Shown here: piece after piece, positions 22,531 to 34,165 of the stretch
Position numbering within the stretch: position 1 is the stretch's first letter
How the letters are laid out: every line of letters starts with the position of its first letter
DNA from: Kappaphycus alvarezii
Lineage: Eukaryota > Rhodophyta > Florideophyceae > Gigartinales > Solieriaceae
Length of the DNA stretch: 64,000 nucleotides
Assembly: GCA_002205965.3 (NCBI GenBank)
Contig: NADL03000596.1
Coordinates: 930,001-994,000 of the forward strand
Direction of reading: 5' to 3'
Made by a program: the position numbers and the translations under genes
Notes under the pieces: model-generated
What the model saw: the letters and a program-made list of their open reading frames with translations, nothing else
Databases searched by the model: none
What the model was told of the DNA's origin: nothing

Positions 22531-23819
22531 ATGAACGGTACCTTAATGACGAAACCGGGACAGTCAGCCCCTCCACAGGTCCGCAGCCCGCTTCCATTGC
22601 GTGATGAAAAATTTGAACCCCCCATCACCAGAAAATTCATCTGGATCTTGCGAGCAAACCTTTTGAAGTTTTCTGAGGCTTAAGTTACTACTGTAGATAC
22701 CATCGTTATTGTAGTTTCTCCGACTTTATCTCCACAATGTCCAAACTGCGTTGTTCATACTAACTGTGCTGCTGATACCAGCATCATTACTTACACTTGG
22801 TAAATGCCCAGGATTTGAGCTAGCACCGGGGCACAGGACTGATTAAGCAGTGTCCATTTTGCCGTAAACAAAATTTCTTAGCACCCTGATTATATCACCG
22901 TCGTTACAGACGCCACATTTTCGGAACATGTTAAGCGGGTCAGCTCTGGATCGCATGTACATACAATCGCAGAGGGCAGAGAAGTTTATGAAATTCACTG
23001 AAAACGGTGAACTATCTTTTGAAGAACACTGAATCTCAGAGAAACTATGGTAGAATTACACTAAATAACGCTCAGATGAAATACCAAGGACCAATCGCGC
23101 AACAACAGAGAATTGCTCTAGAGTACAAAGAATTAGCACCCTCAAGCATCCTTGCATATAAGCGTCAGTGAAGATTGCATTCTCCGAAGTATTTGACTTC
23201 TGATACAGATGTCCTTGTTCCAAAGGTTTCTCGCATCGTATTGAAAGCGCTCTGTACAGAGCTCGCAAAACGGACATGCCGTCCTGAAGTTCTCTGAGAC
23301 CCAATGGTGAACCAGATTACAGCGCTTCTATTTTTGATTCGTGGGAAGAAAGCTCAGCAAGAAGCGATTCCATGTAAAGGACAAGGGAGACGTACGACTC
23401 CTTCACCTTTCTAGGGTCTTCTCCGTTCGAGATGTGCGACTTAGTGCATTATGTTTTGATGTTCTTCGTCGTTTGGCGTCTTCTAAAATATCGTCCCTCC
23501 AGTGGGGATCTATAATAACTTTTGAAGATGTTTGTTAACTCAAACTGGTTCTTACAGAATCTGCACTACAGTGATGGGTCTCAATTTCATCACAATCACA
23601 TTCATGTCTTCGTAGTAGTCTTCGAGGCAGTAAATCGACTTCATGAGCCTCCTTTTCAGATCCTTCACCTTCAGGGTAGAGTATCACACTATAAACTATG
23701 AAGTCTGCAGAAGAGTACTCTTCTACATACAAGAAATTAGCGGAACACCACATCTCCGGCTTTCCATGCAGGTTGTTTATTTTCCACAACACTTGAATCA
23801 CATCTCCACGATCAGGCAC
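22530..23819 (-). pseudogene. Unrecognised decayed protein-coding remnant
   Basis: Several minus-strand segments in changing frames read like one old coding region. The best is 23535-23819: RGDVIQVLWKINN, then a stretch with WCSANFLYVEEY and VILYPEGEG, then LPRRLLRRHECDCDE. This resembles small beta-barrel (Tudor-like) modules that contain a W, a buried strand and an acidic patch. It is followed by 23056-23304 (GLRELQDGMSVLRALYRAL) and by a CxxC-containing piece (KCGVCNDGD) near 22900. No family is certain, and a transposon origin or a dead chromatin-related gene are both possible. Confidence 0.3.
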
Positions 23820-23847
23820 GGCAATGTCTTATAAATAGCTTTGGAAA

Positions 23848-24238
23848 GTGAACTATTCGTATAGCAAACGATCGAGTATCAGGGGGAAACGACTTGATGC
23901 TACGTTGGCTAGGAATGGGATTGCACGCCATTGGCGTAACTTGAATGAACTGAAACTTCTAAAGGAGGGCCTGCTCAATACAGCACTGAATAAGGTGAGG
24001 AAGGATCCGTACGGAAAATACTTGAGTTCCTCGGTTCAATGGTAGTATCCGCTACTTGCAGTCCATGTTGGCGGTAACAGACGGAGAACCGAAACAGTCG
24101 TGCACGCGAGATATCAACAATTCTTCGATATTTGCGGAGCGTACCTTTCCTGGCAATCGTACGATTTCTACAGTGAACCGGCAAAATCAGGAAAAGACGC
24201 CCATACGCAATTTGGCCTTGAAATTAACTGAAAAATAA
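23848..24238 (+). pseudogene. Short open segments, unrecognised
   Basis: Two overlapping frames (23848-24045 and 24056-24238) have non-random looking composition with a short helical part (NLNELKLLKEGLLNTALNK). They run in the same direction as the longer remnant at 25193-26324 and could be its 5' portion. No domain was recognised. Confidence 0.2.
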
Positions 24239-25192
24239 ATTCGATTGACTTGACGAAGTGACTATATGCATGTATCCATGGTACTGAAATTGCGTACTTT
24301 ATTCAAAGACCAAAAAATATCTCCAAACATTATTCCTGCTCTTGCTGTCAACAGCAGAATAATATGACCCGGCCAACAGCTGATCAAACTCCGCGGGGCC
24401 TAGGAGTGTTTTAAATAACTTGAGGATAATCAAAGAGGGCTGGTACTAGCTCTCATTCTTCTAGCTCATTATTCCATTGTGTTGAGTATCCATTACATTT
24501 CGACATGAAATCTCGAACCAGACATAACTGAACTTCTGTACAGAAAATAGCAGCGTAGAAGCAGGCTCTCGAGATTCAGAAACAAGCCAAAACTGCAACT
24601 ACGAAGAAGAATTATCATCCAGAAAGTTCTAAGGAGTCTCCTAGAGCGCATGAAACGGGTATCACAGGACCAGACTCCACACTTGTTGTTGTTTGTTCTG
24701 ATGCAGCTCCGAAAAAGCGTGGCGGTTCCTTTCGACTTAATGTTCTTGCAACTGCTGCAGGTACTCAGAACCGGACCAGCATCGCAATTGGAGTAAAAGG
24801 GTTGCTCTGGATCCTGAAGATCGTAGTAGCCCTTCACAACCTCCTCCCAAGAAGCGCATACTGTCGAGGCAAACAGAACCGATGTATACAATGACTGATA
24901 AGAAAAATGAAAACCAACCAGACCGTGAGGGAGGCCGGTTCTCACCTACACGCACTCATGAAAACGTATCCAGTACTGAGTTACGGACAACCTTTATTTC
25001 ACCTGCGCCTATTCAAAGGACAGCAGACTCTTCTTAACACGATAATGAATCCACTATAAGAAATCAAAAACTGTCACCTGAACTGGAAAGTTAGGTTCAG
25101 ATATTGACCTACCGCGTGGTTTAGCCCATCCAGTTGTACGCGCTGAAGCAAGCCATGGTTTCACATACGCTGGGGAACGCACATCAGGGGGA

Positions 25193-26324
25193 ATGCCTTT
25201 GATGACAGATGGAAAGAAGGTGCTGTTGAAATCGTTTGGCAATGAGCTTATGAGAAGAATTAGGAAGGAAGTGAAGAGCGTTACGGAAGCTGTCAGTACT
25301 GACTTAGCGAACCTCTTCACAGCGGTCAAGGATTTTGACACAAAGGTTCACACCGTATTGTCTGTTTCGACTAGCGGTTCGAGGAAGGCTCAAAAGGGAA
25401 GATCCAAGACAACGCGAGGAGATTTGCTGGACAAGTACATACCTCATGTGGGACTTGTGTTCAACGCCGAGAAATTTTCCTTTTGTACATGTTAAAAGAT
25501 CCATTTGTTGATACAGCAGTTGATTTCTACCAGAATGACTTCTGGAATGGCAAAAACTATGGTAGCAGGAATTATCGCATTAATATTCAGTCTTCCTACA
25601 GACAAGACAAAGGATCTGTACCAATAATAGGTAGGGATGGATCATTTTAAGTTTCAGCATGAGGCCATTTCCGCGACATAATCAGTTTGACACATTTGTG
25701 GAGGACAACAGTAGTGATCGACCAGCTACTGACTTAAAATCGCAGAGGAATCGCGATTACTCGAAGAATGATGAGGGTTCAAGAGAGAAGCGCGTTGACG
25801 CAGGAATCAAACGTCCGGTCTGGTTTGAGAGAGGTTATATTTGTACAAAACATATCTCTGCAGCTCGCAATATTGTGGAGACTCGACGCGATGGCACGAG
25901 ACAGGAGGAGTGGAAAGAGGAACAATCGCGGAATGTCATTGCTGTTCATGATGCCAGAGTGATGTACAAGTTATTTTGTGGGAATATGCACCAGTCTCGC
26001 GAGGAAGTGAAAGCTGGGGTTTTATGTAATATTAGGTTCCTCTTGACTGATTGGCAAATGCTGAACGAAGTTCTGCCTCACCGACAGAGCAATGCACTCT
26101 TCACATTCAAAGGTGAGTACTCATCCCTTCACACGTCAGAGGGTATAATAAGACCAGTTTACCACGACATGGACGACGTTTTTCATGGGAAAGTTGTAGG
26201 TGCTAACAAGAATGTGGATAACAAGAATAAATATATTCTTGAAAAGCTGTTCAAAAGATGCGATTATTTCACCCTCATTGTCGAGTATGATTTTATTGTG
26301 GTACCAAGTGACTGCAGAGCATGA
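25193..26324 (+). pseudogene. Unrecognised remnant: helical segment plus 221-codon ORF
   Basis: The first frame (25193-25495) encodes a charged helical stretch (LMRRIRKEVKSVTEAVSTDL) followed by a Ser/Lys/Arg linker. After a gap with a frame change an ATG-started 221-codon ORF (25659-26324) follows: an N-terminal charged half rich in R, D and E (RNRDYSKNDEGSREKR) and a more globular C-terminal half (MYKLFCGNMHQSREEVKAG, then VLCNIRFLLTDWQML). No signal peptide or known catalytic motif is visible. The reading continues for ~50 codons past the stop without obvious similarity. The spacing suggests one gene broken by frame changes or introns. Confidence 0.35.
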
Positions 26325-26799
26325 AAACATGAGAGGGAGGAGACAGATCGACTGAGAAGGTTCAAAAATATCCTGGAAGTGGCTGCTAACTACATGAGTG
26401 AGTTCAACCAAATTCCTTCTATTGAAGTCAAGTTTCGTTTGCACAGAAACTCTTTTCGGTCCATCTATGCGGTCGTCGTTCTTTTTCGCACTCTGGTCGA
26501 TTATTTTCTTTAGGATTCCAAATTTGAATCTGAAACAATAGCGGAGCCGGATCGGATTAGGTGGGGAGAGTGTACACTCGCATGCTTTATGCCTTCTCGG
26601 AGAACAGCAGTGTCCTAGCATCCAAATGCTTGCGGCTGAATGAGAAAGAGTTTCTTACGCTTCATCATTCTGTAACTGATGGGGTTAGCGACTGTAAAGG
26701 GTTAAGCAATGGCACTGAAATGGTTGAAAGTACCCGAAAAGAATTGATTCCGTCAGCTGAGCAAGGAGTAGCTTTGATATAAAATTTTCATATGAATTT

Positions 26800-27600
26800 T
26801 TTACAGAAATGGATGAATGTTCGTTAGATCAGAGAAGATAGACTGCGAGCTAGCGCAAGTATCAACTGAAACGAAAGCCTCAACTTTATTGAGAAATAAA
26901 AGGAGACCCCTGGCACCTAGCGGTGCAGCGGCCTGGAGCTAGACAGAAGATACGAATGGAGGGGCTGGGGAGAGACGAATGCGATTGGAAACAAAGCGGA
27001 TGAGGAGAAATTGTTTTTCGGGAGTAAAGCAGGTTCCGCGTTTGAAGGCTAGCAAGTTGGCGACCTGTTGTACCCTTTGTCCACAGCAGGCACCAATGCA
27101 GCCATAAACATCAAAGATCGCGGGGTGCGGGTCAAGGCCGTAGTATTGACATAAGATATGGTAATGACGTCGGTTCTCCTAAATAAAACCGTTATGTAAC
27201 TATAAACTCAACAGATCCGGATCTAGGGCCGGTTGGAGCTCCACTAGTGACAGCCTTTCTGTCTGCGAAATTAATATGCATTGTGTATGCAGTGTATAGG
27301 CCTAGGAAATTGGCTCAACATGTCAAAAGCAGTTATTGTGACCACGACTAACAATGTCGGAGGGAGTTGGAGGGTTGTAAGCCGCTGGCCTAGCGATAAC
27401 TTCCTCCACACATAATTGACTGCGCTGTAGTCACGTTCTACAGAGAACACTACAGTACTAAACAAAAAGACGGAAGGGCTCTATCAAAAAGTGGTATACA
27501 CTACAGAAGATAAGTACAGAAAAGAGATATGATTGTGACCTCAGAATACATCGGAGAGACTAAGCGCCGATGCTTTGCACATCCAGCATCGTTAAAGTAC
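26800..27600. other. Non-coding tract, no supported gene
   Basis: The composition is mixed and moderately GC-rich near 26900-27120, with only fragmentary frames. A small GATGCT/AGCATC stem lies near 27570. Confidence 0.35.
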
Positions 27601-27613
27601 GGATCTTCATTGC

Positions 27614-29468
27614 TCAAATTATGTCCCCTCGCAATACGGTATCTATGACGTGAAGAGCCCAGCTGGCCGTATGATAAAGGTATTGTACACGATCCTGCAT
27701 ATGGATCGTGTGAGGTGCGGATGCCACTAGTGATGTCGATGGTCGTAGTAAAACCCTCCCCAACAGTGCCTCCACGTCCCTCCGTTGGGTACGTACTGCG
27801 GTCATTTCCACGATCAGCTCCTGTGCTTTCACCTCGGTAGTATGATCACTTCCACATCCTGTGCTTCCAACTAGAGAGTACGGGTGATTTGCATGGGGAT
27901 CTCGATAGTCATTAGACGAATACGGAGCGGTACCATTACTGTATTGTCCAGAGTACTGCGATCTTCCACCATACCTTTCGTTATTGCCGTAAGCAGCGTG
28001 ATCCCCGTTGGTAATCTGACGTGGAGCACTACCGCTCTCCCATTTTACACGCTTATAGAACCCATACCCATAGTGATCATATCCAATCCTCGGATAACTC
28101 GAGTACCGGTCATCCCAAGCGCGCTTTCTTCCTCGAATTGCAAAGTCAAGATCCACCTCTTCATTAAGCGCATCCCGAACGAAGCGTCGTATATGGCTAG
28201 CCTGCAAACGCATACTACGATACGAATTGGCAGTCCAAACGTAATATCCAAGATATCCCCTGGCCATTTCGTACAACCGGTTGATGAGGTCCTGTACAGT
28301 TATCTAACCGTCGAAGGTTAACCAGCTCTGGCTTGCAGTTACTGCATATATACCTGGGATTCAGTTCCATTCCTCTTCCACAAACGTTGAACTGAGAACT
28401 GCAGTACCGCTCCTCTTACGTTTACTATACCTTTCACTCTCAAGCCCCATGCCTTTCTACGTACACTAGTCTCCCATACGTTCCCCCTTCCGGCATCAAA
28501 ATCATCGCCAATAAAGAATTCTCCTGTAACGGAGACAAGTCAGAGAATTCATCCCCATCCCCTTTACATAGAGGATGAAGAATGATGCAAGACCCCAGTC
28601 ATCCTTAAACACAGTTTTGTTTCTGTATGTGTTGTATCGCGACCCTACATCCCTTATGAAATGGAGAATCTCAGGAATTTTATGCTTGAAACGGAAATCC
28701 AGATGCTCACATGAACGATCCAACCAGAACAGTCCCTTCTGCTAGAATAATTCAACTTCACCGCAGCAAGGTCGTTTTTCTCCCACTGCTCCATTTCTTC
28801 ATAGGCCTTAAGTTCACATGTTATAACATCGTGAAAAAGAGAGTTTCTAACGGCATGGTAACAGGCAATACCGCGGGTTGAACTATATCACTGTCCTCGA
28901 ACATTGGCCAGCTTTTTCAAAACTCTTCAGTATTACGACCCGTGACCTCTGGATGGAACTGGAGAGCTGGGATCCATGCTCCCTACTCGCGACGACAGTA
29001 CTGTTCGTATATGTGCAGGTGTATATACGCAAACCTGTGAAATGGCCTCGACCCCAGTCAGTCCGCCAATAAATGCATTCGCCCCATCGTTCTTTCCTCA
29101 ACCTGGAGCATCAAGTAGTCATACATTGCATCAATGCAGTACGCGTCACGAAGGTCTCTCAAGAATTTCACTGCAGCGATAAGTATGTCAGTTACCCGAT
29201 ACCACTTGTGCTCTCTCACCTTATCCCATACTGCATTAGCCTTACTTGGATCTTCCTCCATGACGTGGGCAAGCTGATTCATATCAATGCGGAAATTTTT
29301 CTCTTTAGCCCGCCTTATCTCAACATCCAATGCGTCTGGACATATAGCAGGCAACGAACGACCAACCCGCAGCAGAACTGATCCTCGTAGGATCCAGATC
29401 TCCCCCAAGGTTGGCATCTTTCCTCTCATCATCACCAACCGCGGTAGAGGGGGAGGCGGTACCGGCAT
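27614..29468 (-). pseudogene. Unrecognised remnant: helical N-terminal part and Tyr/Gly-rich C-terminal part
   Basis: Minus-strand frames at 29058-29468, 28502-28723 and 27614-28276 appear to be pieces of one protein. The first is helical and charged (EIRRAKEKNFRIDMNQ, then DKVREHKWYRVTDIL). The last begins with an aromatic segment, then has a basic helix (SHIRRFVRDALNEEVDLDF) and a low-complexity Tyr/Gly/Ser/Asn stretch (YGGRSQYSGQYSNG) like those of RNA-binding or phase-separating proteins, ending in another helical part. Immediately upstream, 29432-29749 is Pro/Ser/Thr-rich in another frame and may be the N-terminal linker. No family is recognised; a retrotransposon gag or a dead nuclear gene are alternatives. 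Confidence 0.35.
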
Positions 29469-29980
29469 TCTTCGGACGAGAAGGGGAGGGTGGGCGGGGA
29501 ACAGATCTCAAACGCGGAAGTCACCTCGGAGTTGCCATTGTATTCGGGGTTGTGGTCTCGTGGGGCGGAGGAAGGGGTGACAACGGTACTGTGTGGGTAG
29601 TCTGAGGCAGGGAAGGGTATGAAAATGGTTGAGAGAGGGGAGCGACCTGGTTTGGTGTAGATTGAGAAGGTTGGGGTGTTGAGGATGGCTAAGGAGGGGG
29701 TGAGGTTGATGGTTGAGTAGGGTGAGTGATGTGCGCGAAATTCGCACACATTAAAAAAATATCTAGAAAAGGACCAAATTCGGATACAGTATCGGAATTT
29801 GCAAGATATTTTTTATAGTTTCTGAATTTGCAAGATATTTTTTATTTGGATGAGTATGGCAAATTCATGGGCTGATTTTTTTATTTTAAGACGCGGTGTT
29901 ATTCATAGATATCATTACACGTCCAAGGTCGTCATACTTTTCGAAGACTTCGCAGTATTTAAAGTTCGAAATCGACGTCG

Positions 29981-30573
29981 TTGAGGCAACCCCCCCGCCA
30001 TCACCTCCGCCCTTCCCTCACCATTACCAAGTCATCCCGAGGCTTTCGTCCACTCAACGCTCTGGCCCTAATGTCAAATGGTCCAACCGACTACGAAGAT
30101 TACCGTAGAAGATTGGACCGGGAACGCGTTCGGGAGTGGGTCCGCGGTAACTGCTTCGAGCAGGCAGAAGAGGCAGAGGAAGAGGAGGAGGCAGAGGGGG
30201 AGGAGGAGGAAGAGGAGGACTGGGGGGACCCGCGGGAGCCACTTGTGTGCAACGGTGAAGGGGCTCCCATGGAGAACGAAGGGAGACTGAGGGAGTAATT
30301 GTGATCTCTGACTCTTTTGACGAAGATGAAGAGAGGGATTAAGAGGAGGATGAGGAGGATGAAGGGGAGGAAGACATGGAAAGTGCTGGAATAGTGGGGA
30401 AGAGGCCGGAAAATATGGACCAGGTGGTCACGACTCTGGAACCGGATGGGGGCATCTTCAGTAGTCTAGATATTTCGCTTGAGGCAATGGAGAATTGTAA
30501 GCCGTTCGTGGATATTTGTGGGGACTGCCTGGGTGGAATGGATATTTTGGGGAAGCGTTTGACTCGGATATAG
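29981..30573 (+). pseudogene. Acidic low-complexity ORF remnant
   Basis: 29981-30298 encodes a short Arg-rich segment (YEDYRRRLDRERVREWVRGN) followed by a ~25-residue Glu-rich tract. In another frame the acidic region continues (SDSFDEDEERD) and leads to 30376-30573, which has LDISLEAMENCKPFVDICG. It looks like one acidic nuclear-type protein broken by a stop and frame change. Function is unknown. It faces the zinc-finger remnant at 30.6 kb. Confidence 0.35.
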
Positions 30574-30598
30574 AGGACTATTATATTAAGGAAGGAAT

Positions 30599-31236
30599 CT
30601 AGATATTTATCCTGATAGTATCTTTTGCTAGTCTTTCTCGTTCACACGATTCCAATTGATGCATTTTATGATTCTTAGTATGTTTCTTTGAGACTTTAGG
30701 GTTAGCCAAAAAGTCTATATAAGCCGAGTAAACTGCAAACTGCTTCCTCTTGTGGAGGTCAAGCAAGTTGGCAGACAACTTCAAGCAAAGTCCCGAGTAG
30801 TAGGAAGTTGAGAGTCAACTTCAGACCCAAGAAAAAATTTTCCTACGCTGGTCACTGAGCATCACTGGTAGACCCTGCCCCTTCCATACTTTCTTGTAGC
30901 CCTCTCAACTGACTTCCTTATCCAATTCTTTTGTGTTCGTTCAACTATACCACGGTAGCACTTTTGTCGCTTGCAACACCTCCTTCTTGGGGTAGTTGGT
31001 TCTGAATATCTCTTCCCCCGACGATTTACCCCTATCAGTGAGGCTGGCGTGTTGAAGGGTGTGGCGGTGGGGAATTTTAAGGCGGAGGAGGGGGTATTTG
31101 AAGAGGGCGGGGTAGTGGGCGTTTCGATGACAGTTGAGGAGGGGGTGTCTTCATGAGGGCAGCGGAGGGGGTGTTTGAAGATGGCGGAGGAGGGGGTTCC
31201 TGCATGAAGGCTGCAGAGGGGGGTTTTCAACGGCAA
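30599..31236 (-). pseudogene. Pro/Ser/Thr-rich protein with a degenerate zinc-finger-like end
   Basis: 31236-30862 encodes a repetitive Thr/Pro/Ser region (TPSSAIFKHPLR, TPSSTVIETPTTPPS) and then a basic block with a Cys pair (RRRCCKRQKCYRG). After a frame change, 30784-30599 reads IDFLANPKVSKKHTKNHKM, which resembles the helix and His pair of a U1-like C2H2 finger with its cysteines gone. A similar finger remnant lies at 52644-52841. The repetitive part reflects the G-rich repeats on the opposite strand. Not functional as it stands. Confidence 0.35.
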
Positions 31237-31720
31237 TTGAGTAGGGGGGATGTTTGAAGACTGTTAGTGAGGGGAGTGGTTCATGAGGTCGCAGGAGGGG
31301 GGTCATTAAGGAGGGTTGATTAGGGTGGGATTCTAGAGAGGATAAGACGAAGGAGGGTGAGAATAAGCTGGGGGTGAGGGTTGTTTGGGAGCTGGCTGAG
31401 GAGGAGGACGTTCAGAAACGGCAGGCTGAGGATGGAGACCCTGAGGGTGGCAAGGCGCAAGAAGTGGGCGGGCTTGGTTTGAAGCAGGAGAGGGAGGAGG
31501 GTAAAAAGACTAACAACGAGGAGGGGGGTTTGATGAGCGGCATTGTGTAGGGAGGTTTGGTGGAAGCTGGGGAGCGAGGAGGTCGTGGAAGTCAGGGGGA
31601 CTGGATGGGATCAGTGAGTATGGAGGTGAGTGTCGGGTATTCGGGGAGAGGATGGAGAAAGGCTGGTTTGGAGGGCGGAAGGTTAACGATGGGAGTGTTT
31701 GGAGAGTTTTTGAAGCGGGG
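31074..31720. repeat. G-rich degenerate repeats
   Basis: The plus strand is dominated by units of the form GGAGGAGGGGGT plus ~15-25 variable bases, often TTTGAAGA or TTCATGA. Many G-runs of four to six invite G-quadruplex formation. A similar run occurs at 29600-29710. The units are too diverged to give a strict period. Confidence 0.6.
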
Positions 31721-31971
31721 GCAAAGGGAATAGATCTGTTATGATCTGATCTAGGTTCCAGAGGTTGTGTACTGATGGTATAATCAGGCTTAATCCCTCT
31801 GAGGCTGCATCCTATCGCTCATTGATGGATCATTGAGAGATACACAGTTGTGTAGCCTTTGAACTGACGAGGCAGCAGCAGTTTTTCCGTTACTCTCTCC
31901 CGAGTATAGGCTGTTGATACGAATTAGTCACGCATAATACCATCGCCGGCGCAATTGCACTTTAGCATGTG

Positions 31972-32004
31972 TCCGATCTCGTACGAGATCGGATCAATAT
32001 TGAT
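31972..32004. repeat. Two abutting perfect palindromes
   Basis: 31972-31993 is a loopless 22-bp palindrome (TCCGATCTCGT and its complement, GTAC at the centre). 31993-32004 is a loopless 12-bp palindrome (ATCAATATTGAT). They share one base, as in the cluster at 2.5 kb. Confidence 0.92.
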
Positions 32005-32150
32005 ATATGTAAACACTGTTTCTATTACATAACAAATATCAATGAGTTTCAACATCATCTTGTCCCCTAGTTCGGTTTAATCTCCGACTTGAGAGGGTAA
32101 GTTCAAAAAACCCTTTGAATGATAAGAATGTTCCTGTCGTCAGTGGACTA

Positions 32151-32170
32151 TTTGATCCGTACGGATCAAA
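32151..32170. repeat. Perfect 20-bp palindrome centred on GTAC
   Basis: TTTGATCCGT is followed directly by its reverse complement. The flanks (CTA on the left, AATAG on the right) extend it imperfectly. Confidence 0.92.
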
Positions 32171-32299
32171 AATAGTAGCCCCTGACTACTTGTTGTCCGG
32201 TTTAGAACAGAACGTTCCTACATGTACGTATGGAGTACTTCATACAGTAAAAATAAGATATAAAGCTAACATAGCTGTCGTAAATGCTGTGAGGAGGAA

Positions 32300-32330
32300 T
32301 GGTCTTGTTTATCAGAAATAAACAAGACCA
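32300..32330. repeat. Hairpin with perfect 12-nt arms
   Basis: TGGTCTTGTTTA and TAAACAAGACCA enclose a 7-nt loop. It lies at the end of the first transposon-like frame. Confidence 0.92.
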
Positions 32331-32406
32331 AACTTAATAGAATGACACTCTCTGGCGTATTTTCAGCCCTCACTGTGGCTGTCCCCGTGTTCAAAAGGAT
32401 AATATT

Positions 32407-32436
32407 TCTCATGACGAGATTACTCTCGTCATGAGA
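32407..32436. repeat. Hairpin with perfect 13-nt arms
   Basis: TCTCATGACGAGA and TCTCGTCATGAGA enclose a TTAC loop. Confidence 0.92.
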
Positions 32437-33506
32437 TTTGTTTTAATTATGGAAAAGTTACAATCACTGATTGAGTTCAATTGCTGGTGGCCGGAATTGG
32501 AAATCGATGGACAGGGTGGCACCGAGTTTCTGATTGGAAATTTACAACCTCAGTATCTCTGTGAACTGAGCATAAATCAAAGCTTATGTACAAGCTGTTA
32601 ACAATTTGTGCAAGACATCAGAGTAATGTATGCCACAACAATACTGCATAAGCCTAATCTGCATCGACTCATCGAATTATATGGGTTCACAATCCAGGCA
32701 TTTGGGAACCGTCGCGAGTTCACTGAATTCGTGTTTGAAGCCACACATAAACCTCCCAAAAGATGTATTGTAAGGAGTAACCACCATTCGGCACACATTC
32801 TTGCCGTAAAGTATTGTCTATGTATGGACTGGATTTGTCGTTTTGCCGCACTTCATTCAATGAAAACAAAGAAGAATACGGAGTACCCTGCTCATAAAAT
32901 TTCTATAAAGAAGATTCTGTTTGGTACCAGAGCAGAACTTCTGAATAGCACTGAGCACACCAATCCTTCAAAGGAAGCTGATTCTGCAATTGATTGTGTG
33001 TTTAAGAAATCACTACTGGGAAGATGGAGAAAGGATATCGGTATGGAATAATTCAGATGTACGGGTTCCGGTAATTGGATAGGGAAGATGAAGTTCGTCA
33101 ATAAGGGAAGAAGGATGCAGAGTATCATTTGTGGAGATTTACCATTTCATGATATTGTACTATATGCATTAAGAAGGGATCAAGAAGAACTACCTTCGAC
33201 ATCTTCAGAAACAGACTTTACAGTCTATCTCGCAGCCAAAATTGTTTGGTGTGAGTAGGACGGTCAGAAAATTGGAAAACCGAACGGGTTCAATACTCTC
33301 TCACGGGAAAGCTTTTTCCAGATTTTATTTTCGGCATCGCAAAGAAGCAAATTCTTCATTCATAAGGGTTACAAAAGACGTCTGTAATTGCAAGCCACTT
33401 ACTTTGCTCCGCTATCTTTCGTGCAAAGGATTGACGGCACTTTTGCTGGAATATGGCTCCAGTGAACATTACGCGACGAAGACAAGTTACAAATCCCTAG
33501 GAGAGT

Positions 33507-33532
33507 GGTCAGTACTGACCAGCTCCAGCTGG
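33507..33532. repeat. Two overlapping palindromes
   Basis: GGTCAGTACTGACC (33507-33520) is a loopless palindrome. It overlaps ACCAGCT/AGCTGGT arms around CC. A further GTACCATGGTAC palindrome lies near 33760. Confidence 0.88.
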
Positions 33533-33749
33533 TAGAGATCTGCGAAAGCATCAGAAGTGTCGGCTTAAATAATTGTTTTTCTTTTGGTGAAAGTGATATT
33601 TGCCGCCAGGAATCTCCTTTCTCAATCAAACATACACGAGGCTTGCTGAACAGTGGGCGCATGTATGTTCAAAAAATACCAAGTGGTCATCCTCCAAGAA
33701 CTGCTTAAAACTTTTCATGTGACCCCAGATAACGTGGTAATGTACATCA

Positions 33750-34160
33750 CTAGAAGTACCATGGTACCAGGTGTGCAGTAAACGTATCACAAGAATCATC
33801 GTCAAACATTCGTTTTACAGTTCTAAATTACAGTTTATTACGGTTGTTGATTGCCAAAAATGTATGAAAAAAGGCCATTCTATACAGGTTCCTGTACAAT
33901 ACATTTATTAAATACAGGTACCGAATTTAAATCTAGTTTGCAATCGCGTGTTTTGGCTTCACCCAATCATTGTCATATATACATTGGATAAGAATCTCAT
34001 AAGACACTCGGCGGACTGATATACATTCATACCAAGGTAGCACGGAGGCGAAATAGCTGGTATTAAAGTGATTCGCTTGGGTTTTGTAGTCACTGCGGCA
34101 TGTGTATGTAAGATTTAGACTACACTTCGTAAGTGAGTCTCCATCTTCAATTTTAATTTT
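33750..34160. other. Non-coding, no supported gene
   Basis: No coherent frame is seen on either strand. Confidence 0.4.
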
Positions 34161-34165
34161 AAAAT

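Larger units (their letters stand above)
32115..33051 (+). pseudogene. Transposon-protein-like remnant
   Basis: 32115-32321 reads GLFDPYGSKIVAPDYLLSGL. 32608-33051 reads HKPNLHRLIELYGFTIQAFG, then EFVFEATHKPPKRCIVRSNH and a CMDW-containing helix. I recall this pairing (a GLFDP...APDHLLSGL segment followed by an NxHRLxEL...TIPxFG...H...K segment) from large cut-and-paste transposon proteins in oomycetes and related eukaryotes, but cannot name the family with certainty. A stop and frame change separate the pieces, and further decayed frames continue to about 33708. Three palindromes (32151, 32300, 32407) lie within it. Confidence 0.4.

Noticed and set aside
23230-23310. Cys-containing frame resembling a RING finger
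   Set aside because: The cysteine and histidine spacing does not complete a RING in any frame.
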